Of a stretch of DNA of 64,000 bases, positions 32,161 to 42,832 are shown piece by piece. Origin of the DNA: Blasia pusilla (Eukaryota > Marchantiophyta > Marchantiopsida > Blasiales). A program made the position numbers and the translations under genes. The stretch covers positions 3,100,001 to 3,164,000 of the forward strand of contig CM114272.1 in assembly GCA_050084515.1 (NCBI GenBank). Direction: 5' to 3'. Within the stretch, counting starts at the first letter, position 1. The number at the start of each line of letters is the position of its first letter. A model generated the notes under the pieces. That model did not search any database. It was not told the DNA's origin and worked only from the letters and a program-made list of their open reading frames with translations.

Positions 32161-35100
32161 TGGCTTGAAGACGTCATAGATCGAGGGAGAAGTTCGCTAT
32201 GTGTGAATCGTTTCGATGCAGAAATGTCAAGCTCGCATGATGTCTTCCTGAGAACTTCGAGCTTGTATTCAAGTGGGATAGCCTCCGCGATTGGGTGGGT
32301 TGTGCGTGCAGTTTTCGTCCTCAAAAAGCTAGAGCGTTGTTCACTGAGAGAGCTGAATTAAGCGCTTGAGCTTGCGATCGAAATAGTTGAGCAGCTTGTA
32401 CGAGATTCAGCTATGTATTGGGTGGTTTCCGAGAGAGGCGTAGTTAGCCGTCTCCGATCTACTTTGTGAGTGCTTTGGTTTCGATGAAATTACGGATGGG
32501 GCCTAATGGCGTTTGCTGGATCATACTAAGAGCGACTTGTACGGAAAATGAGACAGTAGCTTGAGATAAGCTTAGTTTTGTATACTAAGCTCTAGCACCA
32601 CAGCAATAATTAAATATTTAGAAAAGCTGCTCCGCTCATTTTGGAGGTCTCGCGATACAATTTGGAAGTGGAGTTTCCACCAGCGATTTTCCAATGAGCT
32701 TTCCATGACAAATCATCTTATTGATGATCGACGCTCTCAGCCAGTCAATGTGGTAGATCAGATTATATTCCCTTTCACCTTCTTTGCTACCATCTCAATA
32801 CATCTGATTTTCTAAGCTTAACACACAATTCAGCTCGCGAATTATTCATCTAAACTCATAAAGTTTGGACCTCGAGCTTTCAATGATAGGGTCCAGACTA
32901 TGGACCCTCTCGGAAAAGTACATTTCGGAGATCTGGAAAGGTTGAAATGGATGGTGGCAGAATAATTCTCCATTTTCCATTATTATTTCTTGTCATATGA
33001 AAATCACTTCGGCGAATGTGAAGAAGAGTTTCTTACAATATTCCATACTTAGTGCAATAATGTAAAAAAAAATCTCCTTGCTACACTGTGTCATTTATTC
33101 GCAAATCAATTGGATAGTATTGAATATCAAATCAATCGGATTGAAGAGTTTGTAATGGGCATGTTTCTTCAGGGAGTCTACTAGTAGCCTTCGTTGATTT
33201 TTGAGTGCGAATTTTGATTAGCGATCATTTATCTAAAACGAATGAAGTATGATTGAAAAGGATCGAAAGAACCGATTGGTGTAAGGCTTTTTTTTTTAAT
33301 TGCTTTATGTTTGTACCAGATTTCGGACATAGTACTCCGACGAAGAAGTCTCCGACTGAACTACTAAATTAACTGCCCAGATGATAGGGTACCCTAAACG
33401 TTTTCGCCGCGTAGCGTAAAATGATTAAACTCTAAAGATAGTGATATTTTCCCTAGTCTTGGTGCGGAAAATAGGACAAATTGGTAACTTGGTTTTTAGC
33501 TAGCTAGACACCACTGTCAGATGGCAAATCTATTTCCGCTTTTGCTGCAAGCTAAAGACATGACCAAGCTGTCAAAACCTTCTCTTGATCATCAGCAGGC
33601 TATCACCGGGTAGCCTTCACTCCTTGTAGCGTACAAATAATGAGCAGAGATTTAACCCAGCCTACAATATTGCATAACCCAACCTCCTACGCCCGTCGGA
33701 TCTTGAGCTCCAAGATGGAAACTTCTCGACAAATTGACAAACCTGATTTTTTACAAGTGAAGCAAAATTCTAGGATCCGCTGCTTCATCTAGTGTACCCA
33801 CCGGACCATCAACACCAGAACTCCTATTCCCGATAGACCCGGAATGAGCTCCACTAAGGGATCCAAGCAACTTTGCACGTCGCTCTTGGTTCCTCGGGTA
33901 TGTCTTGTCCAGAATTTGCATCCCAGAGATACCCGTGAAGGTCTGCCCCATTTCAGGAACATTCACGATAAGTATCCGCTCGTGAAGATCTGGATTGAAA
34001 TAATCAGGTCCAACACGGATCTTGCTGACACGGATCCGTTAAGGAGATCGATGATGACACGGCGTCATCATAGATCTCCTTAACGGAGTGCTTCAGAAGT
34101 AGTTCCAAGTGTCGAGCTGAATTTAGAGTGAAATGGACGGAATCTCAAACATACAAACCCTTTCTGTTTTTGGAGCGAACCCAATCTCAATACTAGTTAG
34201 TTCTACTTCTGCTTCTCTATTGAACGGAGGTTCCATTTCAAAATTGAGCGCGATTCTGATTCTTACTTTCGTTGAAGTAACAAGAGCTGAAACTCCAAAT
34301 TCATAACATTAATCAAAATAGTACATTCGTTCGCTAAACACTAACACCTAAACCCATGCTGTCCATCCAAAATGTAACACATCACGTAGCGGCCTAAAGG
34401 TAGAAAGAGACGGAAAAACGCCGCGGCCTTTCCTTGTCGACGGCCACATGACTTAGTAGAGACAAACGGGGATCTTCGCTCATGTCATCTTTGCTAAGAT
34501 CGCTGGACCAAGTAGACCAGTCACTTTTATCTCTATATCTGTCGCATGCACATGGAGCTGACACGATCGCGCAACGTCATGGGAGTCCAGGTCAGCTTTT
34601 CCTGCTCTGCATGCACAACCACTGGCCTGCCCCCGAAATGAAATTTAAGACTCAAACTGAAGACGGAATACTCTCCCAACAACCTCAACACTTTACACTG
34701 ATTGGAAATACTTCGCTCAAAGCACTAGTAGATGAAAACTGTCCAGTTGAAATGGAAGATCTCCATTGGGAGCTTAGCTAGTCCATCTGATTGTTATCTG
34801 AATGGATAGGATTGATCTGAATTCAAATTATATTTTAGTGTATAGTCCGGGTTCGCGAAACGGTTGGAATAATACCTGGATTCAAATTGAGGGAATACGG
34901 ACAATTAAATGTTTTGAACATCGCACTTGTCAAATATATTGCATCGTTTCTTAGAATTCCACTACAAATTATGGGAGGGTCAAAGTTATTGACAAAGTGA
35001 AATTATTATCGACTGGTTAAATTCATGTTTGCAAGAGCTCGTAAGATCCGAGCATCATGCAGAGTGTAATGCTCGGATCTTATTTCGGATAAGATTTCTC

Positions 35101-35330
35101 CGGAAAATCCACTAATGAATATTAGACTTCTTCAGAATATTTAAGCTCCGAGTTTATGCAACCCTAAACGCCCCTGGAGTATCTATGAGATTAAGCTGCC
35201 CGCGGAACTCTGGATGGATGGCCAGGGCCAGCACGCTTTGATTCTCTCGCACAACACAGTTTGCCTCGGGTAAAACGTAGTCAGTCAAAAGCCTCTTTTG
35301 AGCTATCCGAATAGCCATCATTCGCACCTC
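32161..35330 (+). repeat. Duplication copy C: dirigent 3' flank and flank repeat
   Basis: It aligns with 38,625-41,905 over its whole length. No conserved reading frame is present. Differences include a hairpin at 32,888-32,908 and a 23-bp inverted copy at 34,036-34,086 that replaces a unique sequence seen in the other copies. The match ends at about 35,330, just before the point where a dirigent promoter would follow. Confidence 0.8.
34036..34086. repeat. Newly formed palindrome in copy C
   Basis: Arms at 34,036-34,058 and 34,064-34,086 pair with one mismatch around ACGGC. In copies A and B the position of the left arm holds the unrelated sequence CATTTCCAACCATTCGCTT (or a close variant). 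The left arm is an inverted copy of the adjacent GTCATCATCGATCTCCTTAA. Confidence 0.9.
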
Positions 35331-35528
35331 TTAACCTTTTTGTTCAGTGACCTTAAAAATATGTGCTGCATGTCAAATATAGAACGTCTTCTTCAGAGAG
35401 ATTGAAATCACGGTATCATATTGCGGTTCTTCAGAGAGATTTTGAATGGTCCATCGTTTGAGCCAAAACCTTCATTGCATATGAATAATATTTGCATTAT
35501 TTATTTCTCCACTATTACGCGATCATGA
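35331..35528. other. Short unique or diverged segment
   Basis: The part at 35,370-35,460 resembles 43,170-43,250 (GATTGAAATCACGGTATCA). No gene is supported. Confidence 0.5.
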
Positions 35529-35877
35529 CTAAAAATCTCTTAAAGATATGTGGTTTGCCCAAAATGTTTGTACCCTTGAGATACCTTGCCACCTCTTTGC
35601 TGCAATAAGGTCGGTGATATAGATAAGTGAGCAACCAATTTTTGGTACTCTTTCAAGTCCACCTTCACCTTCTTTCAAGTCTCTCTGCACTCGTCGGAGT
35701 GGGCGTTGATTCACAGTTCTCTAGACCAAAAGTTTGAAGATAGCTATATGCCTTTCTTGAGTAAATGTAAAGATCTTTCATTTTGAATGAAGAGGAGAGT
35801 TCTTTTTTAAGATCACGTATCTCTCGTACATGACAATCCTCTAAGTAGTCCCCGAAGTTGTAGTCTTCACGCTTCAA
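35529..35877 (-). pseudogene. Ty1/copia reverse-transcriptase fragment
   Basis: The minus-strand frame reads REIRDLKKELSSSFKMKDL, then YSYLQTFGLENCESTPTP. After a frame change it reads GCSLIYIT and DLIAAKRWQGISRV. These correspond to the copia RT tail pattern LKxxLxxxFxMKDLG, FGMxNCxxxxTP, GSLxYLT and AAKRxLRYLKGT, in the right order but with intervening deletions. It is a short internal relic with no LTR nearby. Confidence 0.7.
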
Positions 35878-36744
35878 CCCTTATTTTCTGAAACATCTTC
35901 CTGTAGTTTCTAAGGATGCGTGTATTACAGGCGGAAAGAACCTAGAGTATGTCATTGTAGGCCATAGGTACATAGTTGCAGATTCTTCTACAAAAATTTT
36001 ATCTCCTCCATGACTCCACTCAAAAATTAATAAGGATCACAATAAATTTAAGTCGAGCCAGGTGGTGTAAGCCAAGAGCTCGAAGCCGCAAAGAAAAAGG
36101 CAGCAGTGAACGAAGACATCAGATGCGATGAGAAGAGGAAGAAAGCATGAGGTGAGGGCTCATGTATCGAAGAGGAGGATCGGGAAAACTCTTTAGGACT
36201 GTCGTGGTTTAATGACTTCAAAACCCAAATAGAAAAATATGCGAACCTTGATGTCAATACTACTGAACTGAATTTTGACCATGCAACAGCTTCATCTTAC
36301 CACTCGACCTGGGATCAAGAAAACTTAAGATTCCAGTGCAGCTCCTAACCGTGTGCGTGTCAAATTTGAAGTGGAAAAAGAAAAAGAGATAAGTAATCCT
36401 CTGCATTATTGTCCTTGGCCACGGTCTGGTCGCACTGGAATGGGTGTTCTTTCACGCAGAGAAAATGTTTAAGGTCGAGAAGTATGCTTATGATTTATGG
36501 CCGAAAAATCCAGGTATTCCAGAAATCTCGCATTACGAATATTCTTTAGGCTCTAGGTTGGCTGCATGCTTCACAATTTTTGCAAAAGAAGGACCAGCTT
36601 CACTGTAGCAAGTGCATGCTCTATACTGAACCCCTCCATCGTCACCAACAGCTCCACGTGGTTTGCACGAACCTTCTTGTTGGCTCACGTGAATTGCATG
36701 GGCGAGTCCTGCCCCCAGAATATTCGTACGCTTGGTAATCTGGT
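35878..36744. other. Upstream region of dirigent gene D4
   Basis: No gene is supported. The part from about 36,560 to 36,720 resembles the upstream regions of D3 and D5 (GTTCACGTG-type motif, GAACCTTCTTGTTGGCTCAC). It presumably holds the D4 promoter. Confidence 0.5.
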
Positions 36745-36753
36745 TATAAATAG
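36745..36753 (+). promoter_or_regulatory. TATA box of D4
   Basis: TATAAATAG lies about 70 bp upstream of the 5'UTR splice donor GTAAGT at 36,821, the same spacing as in D3 and D5. Confidence 0.7.
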
Positions 36754-37094
36754 TTCGCCAGATGAGCGCATTGCATCAAGTCATCAAGAGCTTCGGAGAC
36801 AGTCTTGGTAGATCTCTTCAGTAAGTGAGCGTTCGATGTCTTTCGTGCTATTGTCATCGCACATGACTGACTATGCTTGGGTTTTGAGCGATCGATTGAC
36901 TTTTCCGGATTGGAGTTCTTCATTTATTAGTTCGTGCTCACATTCTGGACTAGTTTACTTCCCTCATGTGTACTGATTCTTCTAGGGTGCTAAGGTTGGT
37001 CTCTTGACATGCACAAGCAGTCTTGTTGAAGTCCGCTCATCCTTACATATTCGTGGATTCTCGCAGGATTAAATTAGTCTACGCAGTTGTAAGT

Positions 37095-37661
37095 ATGGCC
37101 CGAGGAAACATGCTCTCGATTCTGGCCGGCTGCATGCTGCTCGCCAGCATATGCCTGGTACAGGCAGACAGAGACCGGAACGTCCACTTCGAAATCTTCG
37201 AGCATCAGTCCAGCCAAAACGAGCTGGAAGTGTTCGGACCCGAGTCCAGCGGGCGCCTACGCATGTTTGCCGACAGGGACAACAACCGAGGCAAGGGATT
37301 TGTGTACTCGAACAGGGTGACCCAGGAGCAGGATTCCGAGCGTGAGTCCGAGCGCATCGGAGATGTCAGCGGACTGTATTTCTTCATCAACAACAACCAG
37401 GCCGAACTTGTTTCCACCATTAAGTTCCGTGAGAACGCTGAGATCAACGGAGACAGGAGATTTGCCAACGCCCAGCTACACCTCAGGGGTTTGTGGAGCA
37501 GAGGTCGCGGAGAGGAAAGCAGGAGGCTTGAGCTAGCCATCGTCGGTGGAACCAGAGGACTTGCCGGTGCTCGCGGTGTCGTGAGGTACGAGAGTCTCGA
37601 GAAGGATACTTTCAGGGTTACCGGGGACTTCCAAGTCCGCGAGGAATCCCAATCCTTCTAG
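37095..37661 (+). CDS. Dirigent-like secreted protein D4, subfamily II
   Basis: The product has 188 residues. The signal peptide (MARGNMLSILAGCMLLAS...) is followed by VHFEIFEHQSSQNELEVFG, a short charged insert DSERESERIGDVSG, LYFFINNNQAELVSTIKF, RRFANAQLHLRG and ELAIVGGTRGLAGARGVVRY, ending in ESQSF. The frame is open upstream to 37,023, but that stretch contains the 5'UTR intron acceptor (CTCGCAG at 37,066), so the ATG in the GTAAGTATGGCC context shared with D3 is preferred. The intron is 36,821-37,066. It is the only subfamily II gene on the plus strand and has no convergent partner. Role is inferred from the dirigent family. Confidence 0.85.
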   Translation: MARGNMLSILAGCMLLASICLVQADRDRNVHFEIFEHQSSQNELEVFGPESSGRLRMFADRDNNRGKGFVYSNRVTQEQDSERESERIGDVSGLYFFINNNQAELVSTIKFRENAEINGDRRFANAQLHLRGLWSRGRGEESRRLELAIVGGTRGLAGARGVVRYESLEKDTFRVTGDFQVREESQSF

Positions 37662-38485
37662 ATCTTGCAACTGACTGTGCTCAAGGACTAGCCTCAAAGT
37701 GTGATAGATCGAGGGAGTAGTGCGCTGATGTGACCCGTCTAGAGTGAGATCTTCAAAAGAGTGCTAGTTTTGAGATGTGCGAGTCAATGGTAACTGGAAC
37801 TTGAGCCTTGATTCGGTGGGGTGGGTTGTGGGGGTAGTTCACGCTCCGAAGGAAAGCCAAGAGCGGTGGTTATTGTGAGATAGCTTATGGCTGCAGATTC
37901 CTGTAGAGGTGTTTTGTGTGGTTGCCCGAGTGACAGAAGAGCTTGGGAAGCATTGGAAATAAAGCTCGGGGAACTCAATTTCAGAGTTTCAGCCTGTCCT
38001 TGGTCGGAAAATGACTCTTCTCACTCATCCAGCAAAGTGAGTGTGCAAAGCAAAGGCATGTGTACAAGTCTCATTAAATCAAGTAATCAAGTAACCATAT
38101 TTCTTCGAGATATCTCGTTCAGTATCCGATCGTCGTGTGAGACAAGGTTTATGCCGCACATATCTACCTCTAGCCTCAGCTGATCACGTTCACTATTCGA
38201 TCGTTATGCCCCACATATCTGCCTCAGCTAGTCAGGGTTTATTTGTCATCCAATATATTTCAGAGCCGCTAATCTGTGACCTAATACCCGATTGGCAGGG
38301 TAGTGAGCCACTACATTATAGAATCCATAAAATTTACAAGCCTTGTGAAATGGAAAATAAGAAACATATCTGGGGTAGGAGGAAATTTAGGGCTTAGAAA
38401 ATTTCTTAAAATCTAAAAATACTACATGTCACACTTTTACCTCACTTCTAATTTTAACAGAAAAGAGATTTAGTGAAACTTTCAA
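37662..38485. other. 3' flank of D4
   Basis: The first 230 bp share the GATCGAGGGAGTAG and GGGTTGTG phrases of other dirigent 3' flanks. The rest shows nothing recognisable apart from a repeated CCGCACATATCT/CCCCACATATCT phrase with GCTGATCACGTTC at 38,150-38,230. Confidence 0.5.
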
Positions 38486-38617
38486 GAGCTGGCCATAGTC
38501 GGTGGAACCGAAGGACTTGCGGGTGCTCGCGGTGTCGTTAAGTGTAAGAGGCTCAGGGGTAACTTTTACAGACTGACTGGAGACTTCCAGGTCCGCGAGG
38601 AGTCCCAATCCTTCTAG
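38486..38617 (+). pseudogene. Dirigent 3' end fragment P3
   Basis: The frame reads ELAIVGGTEGLAGARGVVK, a Cys-containing variant of the next strand, then RLTGDFQVREESQSF and TAG at 38,615. There is no upstream two-thirds of the gene. It heads the duplication shared with 32,098 onward. Confidence 0.85.
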
Positions 38618-39350
38618 ATCTTGCAATTGACAAGGCTGAGCTAGCTTGAAGACGTCATAGATCAAGGGAGAGGTTCGCTATGTGTCAATCGTTTCGATGC
38701 AGAAATGTCAAGCTCGCATGATCTCCTTCTGAGAACTGCGAGCCTCCGCGATTGGGTGGGTTGTGTGTGCAGTTTTCGTCCTCAAGAAAGCTAGAGCGTA
38801 GTTCAATGAGAGCTTAATTAAGCGCTTGAACTTGCGATCGAAATAGTTGGGCAGCTTGTACGAAATTCAGCTATGGATTGGGTGATTTCCGAGAGAGACG
38901 TAGTTAACCGTCTCCGATCTACTTTGTGAGTGATTTGGTTTCGATGAAATTACGGCTGGGGCCTAGATGGTGTTTTCTGGATCATACTAAGAGCGAGTTG
39001 TAGGGAAAATGAGGCAGTAGCTTGCGATAAGCTTTGTCTTGTACACTAAGCTCCAGCACCACAGCAATAATTAAGTTATTTTAGAAAAGCTGCTCCGCTC
39101 ATTCTGGAGGTCTCGCCATACATTTTGGAAGTGGAGTTTCCACCATTAGCGATTTTCCAATGTGATTCCCATGACAAATCATCTTATTTATGATCGACGC
39201 TCTCAACCAGTCAAAGTGGTATATCAGATTATATTCCCTTTCACCTTCATTCCTGCCATCTCAATACATCTGTTCGATTTTCTCAACTCACCACACAATT
39301 CAGCTGGCGAATTATTCATCTAAACATATAAATTCTGGACTCCGAGCTTT

Positions 39351-39383
39351 CTCCGAAATGTAGTAGCAAACTACATTTCGGAG
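39351..39383. repeat. Hairpin with 14-bp perfect arms
   Basis: Arms CTCCGAAATGTAGT and ACTACATTTCGGAG surround a 5-nt loop. The paralogous position at 32,885-32,925 holds a different hairpin (AGGGTCCA...TGGACCCT). Confidence 0.85.
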
Positions 39384-41047
39384 GACTGGAGAGGTTGAAA
39401 TGGATGTGCTCAGAATATTTCTCCATTTTCCGTTACTATTTCTAGTCATATGAAATTCACTTCTGCGAATGTGAAGAAAAGTTTCTTACAACATTCTAGA
39501 CTTAGTGCAATAATGTAAAAAAAGCTCTTCTTGCCACATTCCGATATTTGTTCGCAAATCAGGGATAGTATTGAATATCAAATCAATCGGATTGATGAGT
39601 TTGTAATGGGCATGGGTCTACTAGTAGCCTTCCTTGATTTCTGAGCGTGGATTTTGGATTAGCAATCATTTATCTAAAAGGAATGAAATCTGATTGAAAC
39701 GGAACGAAAGAACCGATTTGTGTCAGGCTTCTTCTTTTATTGCCTTATGCTCGTACCAGTTTTGGGACATAGTACTCCGCCGAAGAAGTCTCCGACTGAA
39801 GCACGAAATTAACTGCCCAGATGACAGCAACGTTTCGCCCCGTCGCGTAAAATGATTAAACTCTAAAGATAGTGGTATCTCCCCTAGTTTCGGCACGGAA
39901 AATAGGTAACGCGTAGCTTTTCTTCAATCATTGACGGTCTTTAGCTAGCTAGACACCACTGTCAGATGGCAAATCTATTTCCGTTTTTGGTGCAAGCTAA
40001 AGACATGACCAAGCTGTCAAAACCTTCTCTTGATCATCAGCAGGCTATCACTGGGTAGCCTTCACTCCGTGTAGCGTACAAATAATGAGCAGAGATTTAA
40101 CCCAGCCTACAATATTGCATAACCCAACCTCCTACGCCCGTCGGATCTTGAGCTCCAAGATGGAAACTTCTCGACAAATTGACAAACCTGATTTTTTACA
40201 AGTGAAGCAAAATTCTAGGATCATGGTGTATCCGCTGCTTGATCTAGTGTACCCACCGGACCATCAACACCAGAACTCCTATTCCCGATAGACCCGGAAT
40301 GAGCTCCACTAAGGGATCCAAGCAACTTTGCACGTCGCTCTTGGTTCCTCGGATATGTCTTGTCCAGAATTTGCATCTCAGAGATGCCCCGTGAAGGTCT
40401 GCCTCATTTCAGGAACATTCACGATAAGTATCCGCTCGTGAAGATCTGGATTGAAATAATCAGGTCCAACACGGATCTTGCTCCATTTCCAACCATTCGC
40501 TTTGGCGTCATCATCGATCTCCTTAACGAAGTGCTTCAGAAGTAGTTCCATGTGTCGAGCTGAATTTAGAGTGAAATGGACGGAATCTCGAACATACATA
40601 CCCTTTCTGCTTTTGGAGCGAACCCAATCTTATTCCTAGTTAGTTCTACTTCTGCTTCTGTATTGAACTGAGGTTCCATTTCAAAATTGAGCGCGATTCT
40701 GATTCTTACTTTCTTCTGGAGGTTTCTCTTGTTTCGTTGAAGTAACAAGAGCTGAAACTCCAAATTCATAACATCAATCCAAATATTCCATCAATATCCT
40801 GGGTAAAAAATGCGTTGAGGATGATTCGTTCTTGTCGAAAAGTAGTCAATTACACTCTGCCGTTTGGGACGCTTTGCTCCCATGCTGTCCATCCAAAATA
40901 CAACAACTGACACCTCAAGCAGCTGCCTACAGGTAGAAAGAGACGGAAAGACGCCGCGGCGTTTCCTTGTCGACGGGTCCAGGACTTAGTAGAGACAAAC
41001 GCGGATCTTCGCTCATGGGAGCTTTGCTAAGATCGCTGGACCAAGCA

Positions 41048-41066
41048 GACTCTGGATTCCAGAGTC
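41048..41066. repeat. Private 19-bp palindrome insertion
   Basis: GACTCTGGATTCCAGAGTC replaces GACCAGTC of the paralogues at about 21,641 and 34,514. Confidence 0.85.
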
Positions 41067-41957
41067 ACTTGTATCTCTAAATATGTCGCATGCACGTGGA
41101 GTTGACACGATCGCGCAACGTCATGGGAGTCCAGATCAGCTTTTCCTGCTCTGCATGCACAACCGCTGACCTGCCCCCGAAATGAAATTTAAGACTAAAA
41201 CTGAAGACGGAATACTCTCCAACAACCTCAACACTTTCCACTGATCTTGCAGAGTTTTAAGAAATAGTTCCCTTAAAGCACTAGTAGGTGAAAACTGTCC
41301 AGTTGAAATGGAAGATCTCCATTGGGAACTTAGCTGCTCCATCTGATTGTTATCTGAATGGTTAGGATTGATCTGAATTCAAATTATATTTCAGTCAGCA
41401 CTGTACGAGTGTATTGTCCGGGTTCGCGAAACGGTAGGAATAATACCTGGACTAAAATTGAGGGAATACCGATAGTTGAATGTTTTGAACATCGCACGAG
41501 TCAAATATATTGCATTGTTGCTCAGAATTCCACTACGAATTGTGCGAGTGTCAAAGTTATTGAGAAAGTGAAATTATGATCGACTGGTTAAATTAATCTT
41601 TGCAAGAGCTCGTAAGATCCGAGCATCATGCAAAGTGTAATGCTCAGATCTTATTTCTCGAGACGATCGACTAATGAATCTTTGAGTTCTTCAGAATATG
41701 TAAGCTCCGAGTTTATGCAACCCTAAACTCCCCTGGAGCATCTCTGAGATTAAGCTGCCCGCCGAACTCTGGATGGATGGCCAGGGCATGGGCCTGCACG
41801 CTTCGATTCTCTCGCACAACGCAGTTTGCCTCGGGTAAAACGCAGCCAGTCCAAAGCCTCTTCTGAGCTATCCGAATAGCCATCAATAGCCTCTCTTATT
41901 GAATCATTTTACTCCGGAATACTCGCAAAATAGCGAGCAGGCCTCAGGACTCTGCGG

Positions 41958-41965
41958 TATAAATA
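41958..41965 (+). promoter_or_regulatory. TATA box of D2
   Basis: TATAAATA follows CTCTGCGG and lies about 75 bp upstream of the 5'UTR splice donor at 42,040. The matching stretch is deleted upstream of D1. Confidence 0.75.
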
Positions 41966-42265
41966 ACCCACAAGATGAGTTTCATTTCACCAAATCAAAG
42001 AGAGCTTCGAAGAATTGTCCCGACCATCCTCTTTGATAAGTGAGCACTCTCCTCATTCGTTCCTCTTCTCCTTGGCTTTTTCCTGAGTTTAGAGTGATTG
42101 GTGCACCCGTACAGCTTTGCGCATCGCGTCCTGCTGTGTGCATGTGAGTTCACGAAGTCCATGTATAGGTCCTAGCATGCACCGCTTGGTTTGAGGTAAT
42201 TTTGCTGATAAATTTGAGTGGAGTCTTGCAGGATTTAAAAAATTTCCTTGAGGAATCTGGAAACC

Positions 42266-42832
42266 ATGGCCCGAGGTAACATACTCTTGGTTCTTGCCGG
42301 CTGCGTGCTGCTGGCCAGCGTATGCCTGGTACAGGCCGCCGAAAGAAGCGAGAATCTCCGGTTCGAGATCTTCGAGCACGAGTCTAGCGACAACGAGCTG
42401 GACGTGTTCGGACCCGAGTCAAGGGAACGCCTTAGCTCCGATAGGGATCAGGACCGAGGCAGAGGAGTCGTGTTCTGTAACCGGGTGACCGAGGACAAGG
42501 ATTCTGACTCCAAGCGTATAGGCGATGTGAGTGGTCTATACTTTTACATCAACAACAATCAGGTGGAGAAGGTTGCCACCATCAACTTCCGTGAGAATGC
42601 CGAGATCAACGAGGAGAGGCGATTTGCCAACGCCCAGCTGCACCTCAGCGGTGTCTGGAACAGACGTGGTGGTCAAGAAAGGAGCCAGGAGCTGGCCGTC
42701 GTCGGTGGAACGCAAGGACTTGCTGGCGCTCGTGGTGTCGTAAGATACGAGAGGCTCCAGAGGAACACTTACAGGCTGACGGTGAACATCCAAGTTCGCG
42801 AGGAATCCCACGAGAAGTTCCAGTCTTTCTAG
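42266..42832 (+). CDS. Dirigent-like secreted protein D2, subfamily I
   Basis: The product has 188 residues, nearly identical to D1. The signal peptide is MARGNILLVLAGCVLLAS..., followed by LRFEIFEHESSDNELDVFG, SGLYFYINNNQVEKVATINF, RRFANAQLHLSG and ELAVVGGTQGLAGARGVVRY, ending at QSF with TAG. The ATG lies in the CATGGCC context. A 5'UTR intron (42,040-42,231) separates a first exon from the coding exon. Intact TATA box and stop codon suggest this is the functional member of subfamily I. It is convergent with D5 at 46,107, repeating the D1/D3 arrangement. One residue of note is Cys in VVFCNR, where other paralogues have Ser or Tyr-Ser. Role is inferred from the dirigent family. Confidence 0.87.
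   Translation: MARGNILLVLAGCVLLASVCLVQAAERSENLRFEIFEHESSDNELDVFGPESRERLSSDRDQDRGRGVVFCNRVTEDKDSDSKRIGDVSGLYFYINNNQVEKVATINFRENAEINEERRFANAQLHLSGVWNRRGGQERSQELAVVGGTQGLAGARGVVRYERLQRNTYRLTVNIQVREESHEKFQSF

Larger units (their letters stand above)
38618..41957 (+). repeat. Duplication copy B/C: dirigent 3' flank and flank repeat
   Basis: It is homologous to 32,161-35,330 and, from 40,298, to 20,888 onward. It has a private hairpin at 39,351-39,383 and a private palindrome insertion at 41,048-41,066. No gene is supported. Confidence 0.8.

Noticed and set aside
37023-37094. Upstream in-frame ATG extending D4
   Set aside because: The stretch contains the 5'UTR intron acceptor, and the extension would hide the signal peptide shared by all paralogues.
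42248-42265. Extended start of D2 at a TTG codon
   Set aside because: All paralogues use the ATG in CATGGCC, and a non-ATG start is not needed.
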